Shown: piece by piece, positions 1 to 10,600 of the stretch | Numbering within the stretch: position 1 is the stretch's first letter | How the letters are laid out: each line of letters opens with the position of its first letter | NCBI GenBank assembly: GCA_019055375.1 | Contig: JAHQIW010000070.1 | Coordinates: forward strand, 184,113-248,112 | DNA length: 64,000 nt | Reading direction: 5' to 3' | Source: Parelaphostrongylus tenuis | Lineage: Eukaryota > Nematoda > Chromadorea > Rhabditida > Metastrongylidae | Translations under genes and position numbers: made by a program | Notes under the pieces: generated by a model | What the model was told of the DNA's origin: nothing | The model's database searches: none | What the model saw: the letters and a program-made list of their open reading frames with translations, nothing else

Positions 1-215
1 GGGACTGTGGAACCATGGCCTCTGTATCCCTAACTGGAAATTCTGGACGGTCTGCTCCACATTCTCTTCATCTGTAACCCCCCTCCCGCCCGCGTGCCAT
101 TGTTAGACGCAGTTACCTGGAGCTTAGAGATGCAGGGAATGTGAAGCAGACCGTTTGCAGTTCCCAGTTAGAGATAAAGAGGCCGTGGGTCCACCGTCGC
201 GAAAGGATTAGCGCG
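1..215. repeat. Imperfect palindrome, fold-back repeat family P (copy A)
   Basis: The left part (1–95) and the right part (105–215) are imperfect reverse complements. Both arms carry the same word order: a GGCCTCT motif, CTAACTGG, CGGTCTGCT and CACATTC. A fragment of the same arm recurs at 5118–5180, and two related palindromes lie at 766–910 and 20805–20970. No coding sequence is visible. It looks like a non-autonomous fold-back element cut by the window edge. Confidence 0.7.
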
Positions 216-269
216 GTGGTCGGTTTTCAGATTAATACAGTTGTGTCGCAGAAAGAGTTATGGACAGAA

Positions 270-405
270 CGAGCGCTAGAAGTGCAATGATTGGCACGCG
301 CCGTGGAAAAAGGTGATATGCGGGTTGAATCCCGTTCGAAGTCGAATTTTTGCGTCTCACTCAACAATATTGGCCATATAATTGTAATGTCATGCCACCT
401 CTAGA
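270..405 (+). repeat. tRNA-derived SINE-like unit with 3' hairpin tail
   Basis: A B-box-like GGTTGAATCCC lies at about 323–333 behind a diverged A-box region. About 40 bp further on come the words GTCATGCCACC and GTTGTTAAGAGG, the degenerate form of the CCGC/GCGG hairpin tail that follows other tRNA-like units in this window (8.2, 8.5, 19.2, 27.7 and 28.3 kb). Confidence 0.5.
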
Positions 406-765
406 AGTTGTTAAGAGGAAGATTTCTAGTAAAAGGAGCGCCAGCGGCTCTATTATCACTTATCTCCGTGATAATAGGAGCTCCTCCCGCTAGTTTATGC
501 CGTAGTTCTCGAAGCTGAGCGGTCGATTCTCGCTAAGCAGGTCCTATCTCTGTTGTTGTTGTAAAATATGTGTTATCTTAAAATTATTCGGATCACATCC
601 TTAGGAATATTCTCCTGTTCATTTATAGTGCCACCAGCATATCCGCCATATTACAAAATATCTATGAAACTACCTGTTTGCTTTATTTTACCTCTGAACT
701 GACTGCTAATCGTGGAGTGCTAGTCGTTTTCTCCATTTTTTAATGAATCGTTACAACTTCACCCA

Positions 766-910
766 GCCCTTTCGGGACCACGGAACCAACCCTCTGCGTC
801 CCTAACCCCGGCGTCTTGCGTCTAACAATAGCACGCTGGGTTAGACGCCATTGCTAGGCGGAAGGGGGTCAGAGACGCAGGGGTTGGGTCCACGGTCTCG
901 AGAGGGCTAA
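766..910. repeat. Fold-back repeat family P (copy B)
   Basis: Arms beginning AGCCCTTTCGGGACC and, in reverse, AGCCCTCTCGAGACC enclose paired CTCTGCGTCCCTAACCC and GTTAGACGC words, with a centre near 838. It is the same family as copies A and C. No open reading frame is carried. Confidence 0.75.
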
Positions 911-1630
911 TCACATTGTCTGATCAGTATCACAGTTTACTTTCTGTCCGTGTCTTACTACTTCAAGCATTTGATGTCTTCCCGCCTGCGCCAGGATTCT
1001 TCTTCGTGTGCGTCGTGAAATACTAGTCGAGCACGTTTCCTTGCATGACGAGTGTGACCAAACTGTGGCATCTGTAGGGCGTTCGTTATCGATTAACTGT
1101 CGGTGTTACGGGTAGGGATCAGCTTCGCGCCTCGGCGAGCATCACAACCACTCACCCTCTCCTCTCCCCTAAGCCTTTTTGAATATGGGATTCATATGTA
1201 TTTGGGCTGAAATATGTTCAAAGGGGTGTGGGAATGAGATATCGACCATGCGTCGAGCTTCACTAGCCAGAGGCCAGAGTCCCCTGTATCGCCATAAATC
1301 TAACCCAAACAGGTATGTGAGCCCCATTGCTTAGCGCACAAAAACGTACTACATCATTCCTACCTATATGGCCCTTTAGCTCTACAGTTTTGAAGAAGCT
1401 GCAGCTATGGATAACTTTGGGTCTTTATGAGCCATGAGGGTTGGGCTAGATGTTTACAGAGGTGTTTCGAACCATCCCGACTGAAAGTGAATCCTATCAT
1501 ATAGAGCCCGAATCTTGACCTGCAGGTGGTTTTTTTCAGTGTTAGTTGTTTGCATTGTGGCCAAATCGTACTGAAGTAGTACGAATTCGAATCCTAATTG
1601 GTTCATATCCTCTACATGTACTTTTGGTTC
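911..1630. other. Intergenic, no gene seen
   Basis: No exon-like ORF is seen upstream of the NAA25 start. A short fragment of dispersed family 3 (the GAGCATCACAACCACTC word) lies at about 1137–1156. The rest is unassigned. Confidence 0.4.
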
Positions 1631-1640
1631 TTTATTTCAG
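1631..1640 (+). promoter_or_regulatory. Possible spliced-leader acceptor or 5' UTR acceptor
   Basis: The sequence TTTATTTCAG ends 29 bp before the ATG at 1670 and fits the nematode acceptor consensus. In nematodes such a site close to the start codon is commonly used for SL trans-splicing. An ordinary 5' UTR intron would look the same. No transcript evidence is available. Confidence 0.45.
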
Positions 1641-1669
1641 TGTGCTTCATGGTGTAGGATCACCGTCCG

Positions 1670-4600
1670 ATGTCGAAGGCCGATCAGTTAGTCATTGAGC
1701 GACGCTTACGGCCGATCTATGGTACGGCTCCTCTCAGGGTTCCATCTACTTTTTCCTGTTGTAATACCTTTTTCCTCCTTCTTCAGATGCCATCGACTCA
1801 GGAAATGTGAAAAAAGCCGTTCAGGAAGCGGATAAAGTCTTGAAGAAACATCCTGTCACTGTTTGTGCTAAGGTCAACTAGCGCTTTACAGTACCGTTCA
1901 TCAGTATGGAGGTCTAGTTTATAGTCTTTTTGAATTAATGTAGTTTAAATATTTAGGTTTTGAAAGCATTGGCACTTATTCGATCAGATAAAATTGCTGA
2001 TGGTTTCGAAATCATCAATAATTTGGACGTCCCTGGAGCACATTTTGATGATGGAACACTTCAAGCTTTTGTTCACTGCTTTAAGGTATACTTGTAGTAT
2101 TTCTATAGTCATAATCTTGCTAAATCATGCTTTGGGAACTGGGTAGCGCAGTGATTAGTGGTTCGGTATATCAGGACGCAAAATGCTAGACTAAGCACTG
2201 ATTCGATCCTCTCTCGCAGCACTCTCTGGCAACCAATCAACGGTTTCCCTAGGGAACGCCCTAGGTCGGCTACCTTCGGGATATTTAGTGTTCCCAATGA
2301 CTCACAGTTTCTTACCGATGCATCAAGTCCGACAACTCCGATAGGAATTTGCAGCCCCTGTCGGGATTGAAGGCTCTGTAAGCCATGAGCATGAGATAGC
2401 ACTATCGTTTGGTTTTGATTGGTCGATTAAGTGTGTGTCGCCGGGTACTTCTAACCATTGCTCTACACGGGCCTACGTATTGCATTGCCACCTCTTAGGA
2501 TCAACCGAGTGATGTGGTTTTTTTGTTTTTAGATATTGAATTCTAAGCTATCGTCTATGTTTAGGAAGCTGGTTGTCCTGACAGGATAACGACTCTCTAT
2601 GAACGCGCAGTCGCTGTATCTCCTTCCGAACAAAATCTCACTCATTTATTTATGGCTCATGTTAGGAACAGGTACTAATTTCTTCTACTCGCGTCATTTC
2701 CTGTTTTTCTCATACTTATTATTCTAGGTCGTTCAAAAATCAGCAGTTAGTGGCGATGCGCTTATTCAAGGAGTTTAACAACACTCCGTATTTCTTTTGG
2801 GGAGTAATGAGTATTGTCATGCAGGTTTATTGCTAAGATGTATTTGTTTTATAGTAGCAGTTTTACTATTTTATCTTTGTGACATCTTACAGGCTCGCAG
2901 TAATCCAGAAATGGGAGAGAAAATGCTTTATCCACTTGCCGAACGAATGCTTGCTAATCATGTTTCAAAGCACGGGTACAAAGCGGCTGCAGGTTTGTGC
3001 TCCTACATAACGGACTCTGTTTCGGGAATTCTTTCTTTGTACAGACACCGTCAGGGGCTGTGGCACATTGGCTAGAGGTGTCCTGCGAGACATACCTGAT
3101 CAGTGATTCGATCGCGCTCTCAATGCGCACAAAGCTTGCCATCCTTCCGGAGTCGGTGTTAGTACCAGACTTGTTTGGGGATAGCAGCGCTGACTTGATA
3201 CATCGCTTAGCCACCTTGAGTCATGACTATAAGCCAGATATGCGTTCAATCATTTGCAACGATTCTTCATGAAGTCGAATGCTTGGCGCATCCGTCAGGG
3301 ATTAATCAGCGCCAAAAAGCTGTATCTTGTGTCATTTATAGCGACTATATAGTTCAACCATGTATAAAAGAGTTTAGCTAAGTATGGAACTCATCTTTCA
3401 GTATAGAAATCCGGATTTGTTTTAGAGGTAGAACTACATGCTATGGTTTACGAAGACATGGGAAAATTTGCTGAAGCGGAAGAATTACTTGGAAGTAATG
3501 ATTCTAGAACCCTTCTCCCTACTCCGCCAACATTCCTGATAGCACGAAGACTTGCCCTTCTCATGTCTTCAAAGAATTACCGGGCAGTGATGAATAGGGC
3601 ACTTGAAGGATTGAAAGCAGAGTATGTTGTGCCATTACTTTTCTTCGCTATCAATGACAGTAACATTGTGAGTAATTTGATTTCAGCCCGGATGACTGGG
3701 TTTTGTGGAAGATGTTGTTCGACTCATCTTTTGCACTTTTGAAAGAAGCCGAAAGCAATGACGAGCAATCAAGGTATTTCTTCTTTTCCTTAAAAGCTCC
3801 TTATTTCTATTCGTTTGAAGAAGACACGTGTGAAAAATAGTTTTTCATGATACTGACGGTGCTGTCGAGTTCCATCAATGTCGACGGTTTATCCACGATT
3901 AGATTTCGTGGTCCTCATCTCGCACGACTCGAGCTCATTGGGCGATTCTCCAAGGAAGAAGAGCCTATTCGTAATCTTCTAGATGGAATGAAGTTAGGTA
4001 TGAGAGATGGTCATCTTTCATACTATTTCGATAAGTTATCCGGCATATTTTCAGGAGATACTGTCGATTTGATGGTTAATTATATCTTGAGGTTTTACGC
4101 GAAACCTTGTTGTTATAATGATATAGTTCAGGTAATTGTTTTCTTGCCTTTTAGATGTCTCCATTTGTATTCAATGACAGTGGCGTGCTTCTCTATAGAT
4201 CCTCTTATAGTATTTGTGGTTGTTGGACGATAATGGTAAAGAAGAGCTCATTGAAGGACTAAACGAGTTTATCGACAGTGTAATACACCAAAGAGAACAG
4301 GCAGGAGAGGACAGTGTAGGTGTTTGTTTTGGAGTTTAAGTCTCGCGTCTTTACGATTTAGAACGTCGTGTGAAACGTTTCATTTTTTTCTTTTCTGGGC
4401 AATCCATTTACACTTTCTTGGAATCCCAACACTTGCGTTCTATTTGTTTTCTTGCATTCATCATGCACCAAAGTCTTCCAACTATTCGCTCGTGGATGTG
4501 ACTACTCCTTGAGGATTGTCGTCTTTGTGGTTTTCATTGAATGTTTGTTGGTTAGGTTCAACCCAAATCCGTTCATCGTTGGTCTAGAGGGTGCCCTCAT

Positions 4601-7600
4601 AATTTGCTTAGAGTGGACTGTTCTCAAGCAAGTTCGCATCGAATTTCCGATCACGGATTGATGAGATACTCGCTGAGCATGGGGGCTAGGTTTAACCAAC
4701 ATCGTACACGTGATGAAGAGCATCACTTCCACTACACTAACCGCCAATCGACACTTCCCATCAATTTCAAAACTCAAAAGAAGCCTTTTTCTGTTTTTAT
4801 GAGTGTCATGCGTACAAATGGAGCATCGTCTGCTTCCTAGTGCCCGATATGATTACATTCATGGATTTCATGAAACTGCAGTGTTATATAGGAGCTCAGA
4901 TAGTTGACAGAAATTATACACTACCTCGTTCACGGCAAACGACCTCAGTGGGGCACCGAATTTGCTGAAATCTAAATGAAGTAAGAAAATAAAGACTTAT
5001 TACGGTCGATTTATGCCAATAAACTTTAACGTGGATAAATAACAGGTGCTTCGTCTAGTTTACTTCTGTATGGCTTATTATTCTTATGTTTAACTCTTAC
5101 GATTCTATGGACGAACTCTCTATGTGTCTAACTGGCTAGACTGGACGGTCTGCTCCACCTCGTCCGCTCCTCTAATGCCCAGCGTGGAAATCATTGTCTG
5201 TCTCACTCCTTTCTACCACTCGGCGTCTCGTTCATTAGGAAGAAGGTTGCTGGTTCGATTCCTTATCATAACGCTGTACTGTGGTTTTTTCTGTGTTTTT
5301 GTTTTCATTATAATATCTTCAAATTACTGGCACACCATATCACACTACATGTCATCTGGTAACACTGTAACATGAGCGACCATAGATTTAATTTTCTCCT
5401 TCTAAACTAAATTTCACTAAGTCAAAAGTTCGTCTTTCTATAAACCTCGGTATAACTAATTGTATATGAAAGTTGAGAAAACTTATCTTGATTAGCTGAC
5501 GCGAAGTTGGTAAAGTAGTAGTAATTCGACTGACATTTCAGCGACCCGCCTTCTTCAGAGCCTGAGCGTATGTAGTATCAGTCTATTTGAAAGATTCGAA
5601 TCTTATTTATGTGGTGCCCAGGTCAGGTTAAAAAATGAAACGAGGAAAAGGCGGGAGATCTCGTGTGGTAGTGACGCATTCGTCCTTCCGGTTCATTTCG
5701 GAGTTCTTGGAGTTTATCCAAGATGCCTCAAGAGTTTTGCGCGTGGGTGTTTTTGACTCCTGCGCTAGGATCGTGATAGTCACATCAAATTTTTTGTAAT
5801 TTTGTTTTTGTGCCCTATGTAAACCTAAAGGTTTGGTTTTATCTATCATAGATTGACTATCTAAATGTTCTTTCATTCAGATGAGAAGCGTCTACCCGTT
5901 TCGACTAAATACTTTTCCCCGCATGTCTTACATGTTAAGAAATGTGCGTGATCTCGTACAATCCGCCTCCTTTCCGTTAGGGCAGATTACACAGTTTTTG
6001 GTGTTGCGCAGTTGTATAGAAGAAAATCGTATAAAATAGCATTTAGACAGCAAATCCAATATAGATAGAAGCAAGCCTTTAGGTTTACATAGGGCACAAA
6101 AACACAACAACAAAGATTTTGATGTGACTGTCACGATCCTAGTACAGGAGTCGAAAACATCGCGCAAAACTGCTGAGGCATACTGGATAAACGCCAAGAA
6201 CCCTAAAATGAAAAGCAAGGACGAATGCGTCACTAACACGAGATTTCCCGCCCTTTCTTCGTTTGATCTTTTGACCTGACCTGCGCAGCATATAAATAAG
6301 ATTTTCCGAATCATTCAAATAGACTAATACTAAATACGCCCAGGCTTTGAAGAAGGCGGGTTGCCGAAACTTCAGCCGAAATACCACGACTAATTTGCCG
6401 ACCTCGCGTCAGCTAATCAAGATAAGTTTTCTCAACTTTCATATATAAATTACATTAGAAACTACCACATTGTCAGTCACAGCAAAAAAAAATGTATATG
6501 CGTTGTTACTCTATGCTTCTGCTTTTGGTATCAAAAAGTAATGAAATGTTGAGCAACTGAGCTTTTTGCTATGATAATTACGATATAGAAAAACCTTCAA
6601 TACTTATCGAGATCAGAAGGATAACACCCAAGAAATCCACAGTAATGTGGTGTGGTTGGAGATCGAGCCAGCAACCTTCTTCCCTATGGAAGTGATGCCG
6701 AGTGGCAGAGAGGAATAAGACAAACAATGATTCCAACGCTTGGGGTCAGAGTCACAGGAAGATGTGGCAGGTCGTCCATGCTTGCCAATTAGGCCCACAC
6801 AGGATTGAGTCCATGAAACCGTAAGGGTCAAATGAGAATTCAATGAATGACAGATTTTTTGATAACTCAATCCCGAGGCTGTTATGCTATTAATTCGGCA
6901 GGTTGACGTTTCACCAGTTTCACCTTCTTCAAAGCCTAGAAAGATCAGCTTGTCTAGAACCTTGTCAGTCAAGGACCTTCATCACTTAAACAGAGATATT
7001 CATCAAACCCCACATTTTGATCGCATCAAGCGCAAAACAACCTTCGAGATATCGCTTCCTATAGGTTTTCCAGTAATTTGTGCAAGTGGAGACCAACCGT
7101 GCAGAGAGATCACATGGGCTACGAATGCACGTCCCACATCAAACTAAGTCTTATATACTTTGCCGTATAATATGTGATTAGCAGACCCTTGCGGTTCATG
7201 TTTGGATTGATGCAGTTTATTCGGAATACTTCCAATAACTTACGCGCAGAGGTTTCAAGTTTCTGTGCGAGCATGGTGACTCCAATTTCAATATTCTACC
7301 CGTTACGTGTCTGTGTCCTGTGGAAGCCTGATGTTGTATTTATTGTTCAGATTCAAGCTTGTCAACTAGATGTTCTTTTATATGGACACAGAATAGGCTA
7401 CTCGTTTCTCTCATGTACTTGAAGGATTCAATTGCTTATAACGTGTCTTACTTTCAGTCGAAACTGTAATAGCCGATGTTTTCATAAATAGACTAGTTTG
7501 ATTAGGGAATTTATGTGTGTTTCTCTCCTCTGAGTTTATCGGTGGCTTTTGAATATTACTTGTGTTACATTGTGTCAGCAATTTCAGCTGTTTTTGTTTC

Positions 7601-10600
7601 ATATTCGCTAGTCGTTATAATTCGATGTCATATATGATCTGCTTTGTTCTTGGAACTTCCTACAACGCCACTTTGTGTTTAATTGGAGCAAATGTTCACT
7701 ACTGACTTTTCAATTCTGTAATCTTGTAGGTTACTTACCGTTCACGTAATGGGGTATTCAGGCGTCACATGAGTTTTAATAATGACTTTATTAGCATAGA
7801 TCGCTGCACACTTATAGGGTAGAGCGGGCAATGTGAATTGGTTTCAATGCAGCTAGAAAGTAGAAATAGGCGGTAGCCCGTGTTTTATAATCATGTGCCG
7901 TGAGTGTGTTAACCCTCTCGAAGAAAGCGTGCATCCCGCGTTGTGCGCGCTTACTTCCTTGGATTTTTCATCGTACAGAACTTTTTAGTCAGACTTCCAC
8001 TGGTCATTCGGTGGCTTGAGAAACGGCTACTTCAGTACTGTGCTTTCTTTGTTCCTGTTTTTGGATATGTCTTAGTTCGATGTAGCAGCGGCAAAAAATT
8101 AGATGAAAAGTATTGGTTTGAGTTATATGCTTGGCTGGGGACTGTGCTTGATCTTTCATCGAACTTCTAGTATTGAATATCGGAAGAAATTGTTCTGATA
8201 TAACCGCTTTTTGCGGTGATATGATGTTATAGACATAGTCAGTGTTATATAGTGATGTGCAAAACTTGAGCGCCAGCTGAGACTAGAAGCCGCACCTCAC
8301 TCTTTCCGGGAGAGCGTGCTCTATCCGTTACACTACTGACGCCCATTTTGCACATTGCTCTTTATACGCTACAGCGCATCTATCTGTCAGCCGACAGCCG
8401 TCAACGGCCTGGCCCGGGCAGTCGGTCTCGACAATGAACCTTGGGTATTGAAGATCAGATGGAATTGTTTCTATTAAACCACTTTTTGCGGTGGTATAAT
8501 GATATAGATATACCCAATGTTATAGAGTGATGTGCAAAACTCTAGCGCCAGGCGGGACTAGAACCTGCACCTCACTCTTTTCGGGAGCGCGTGCTCTATC
8601 CGTTACACTACTGACGCCCGTTTTGCACATCGCTCTTTATATGTGTAACATCATACCACCCCAAAAAGGGGTTAAATAGAAACAATTTCATTTGATCTTC
8701 AGTGTCCAAAATCTGTCAGCGTGGGTTCATTGTCGAGACCGACTACCCGGGCCAGGCCGTTGACGGCTGGCGGCTGAGAGATAGATGCGCTGTAGCGATG
8801 TGCAAACAATCTTTTAGTACTAAAGTGCTCATTCGTAGCCTAAATCTCGCTGATTTTTAAGCTAGGTTTCATCTGTGGGAAGGCATTCATAAAGCGTCAT
8901 AGGCGCGAGAAGAAGATTATGTTTGACACTTGATTTATTTATGTTATACGAGTTCTGTATACACTGGATATGTGTGGTTATATAGAAAACTTTTCCATCC
9001 CTAAAAGGTGGGAGAGGTCATTGCTTGTTTTTTTTTGTGACGTCATGAGTCGTCATCTTTTAATGCGTCTATGGACGCCACTTGTTTTACTCGCCTTCCG
9101 CATTTGTCACATGAACTGAACTTGATGGAGGAACACGGACATTGTTACACTTTTGAGGACAGCACACGGGATTAAAATTGCTTGGAAGAGCATTCGGTAA
9201 GAGGCGGTAAAGTGTCGGGGTGAATTAGATAATTTAACATATAAACTATGTGTGATGTATTCTCTCAAATAGAAGATTTTCAGGATGCTAACTGTTGGGC
9301 CGTTATCATGAATGAGAGGCTGCGGCGGACAACTGGAAGTATAGACAAAATGCCGCGCGAAGATAGACGGAGACACGTTCAGCTAATCGTTCGTGGAATC
9401 ATGGAGGTACATTTCAGATGCAGATTCGTTGTATCGTACAAGTACATGTAGAGCAAGAATGCGATGAAATTGAGTTTTCTAATAAGTTTTCTGTTTTTAT
9501 ACTTAGATTTTTTGAATATCGGTATATCATTCACAGCCCAATCGGCAACAGTTGGCGGGAACAGCATTAGCTCAACTGGCTGCTGCCATTCTTTGGAACG
9601 AGTGGAAAGTACATGGTAGGGTTTTGTGCTTCTATAATGGTAGACCACTTGTGCTACTAGGGCTCTAACTGTGAGGATTGTTTTCAGCTTTTCCAGATAT
9701 ATCTTATGGATGTTCACTAACTGTTTAGATTTTTGGCGCCTTGGTACTAATGGATCTCATCTCTGGTTTACTTTTTATTTTCTAGATTGAATTATTCGTG
9801 ACAAAAAGCCGTTTTAAAAGCAACTTTTGCTAATATGTCAAAGTAGCAGAAGCCGCAGGATTGAAACTCCAAGGACGCAAAAAGCTTACGTTCACTTCCT
9901 ATCTAACTACGAATTCTATATATCGACATTTGTTGTCACAGATTGCATAGTCCTTTGGTGAACTTATGAAGCCATTTAATTGCATTGTCTTTCGGCTCAT
10001 CTTTCAATAAACAAGCGGTATAACTCTTTGGAGCTTATAAACAGCGAGATTATATACGAGAACGAATCTTTTCTTCAATTGGAAATCTGTAATTTTCTGA
10101 TTGTTACGAGTTTATAATGTTCTGAGGAAGGTGCGAGATAAGAGAATAACTTTATTATGCTCTTAGAGAACACTCTTTATCTCTTTGTATCTGATTTAGT
10201 AAGTTATGCTGGTCAGAATTGCCTCGGAAAAAATGGTTAATTTTTTTGTGGACAAAGTTGTATAATTTCTCAGAGAAGCAGAAGAAAAAAGGTTTGAAAA
10301 ACGAAGGAACTTCCCGCGATTCATTTGAATTGCGTCAGACCATCATATGATTTGATTGATTTAACTGCTCTTCTGCACTTAATCGTTACTTATAGATGAC
10401 TGGCAATCTTTTTATGAGATGATTCTGCTCTTGGAATGGACATCAAATGAGTACCCTACGGATCCGTTTTGCAAACTTGTTCTTTGTCGTGCCTATGCCC
10501 ATATTGGTATGCCTTTATTTCATTTTTTTTTTCTTCGAATTTGCGAGTATCTCATAGTATCTACCAATCCATTTTCGGCTATATGTAACTGAGTTGTACT

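Larger units (their letters stand above)
4316..9283 (+). other. naa25: Large NAA25 intron 11 filled with repeats
   Basis: This ~5-kb gap separates the exon ending GAGGACAGT from the exon starting GATGCTAAC. Both are in phase 0, so they join cleanly. It holds a fold-back arm fragment (5118–5180), tRNA-like repeats (about 5195–5270 and 6655–6730 in opposite orientation), two head-to-head Penelope-like fragments (5457–6450) and a compound tRNA-like element (8254–8800). Several short ORFs, such as 7943–8170, have no recognisable product. Confidence 0.6.

Noticed and set aside
5928..6387. Two - strand ORFs of 128 and 82 residues
   Set aside because: Antisense to the + strand Penelope-like endonuclease fragment. 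Their apparent similarity to the left copy's sequence comes from the inverted repeat.
7943..8170. 75-residue + strand ORF as an NAA25 exon
   Set aside because: It does not fit the family sequence, and the flanking exons (ending 4315 and starting 9284) already join in phase without it.
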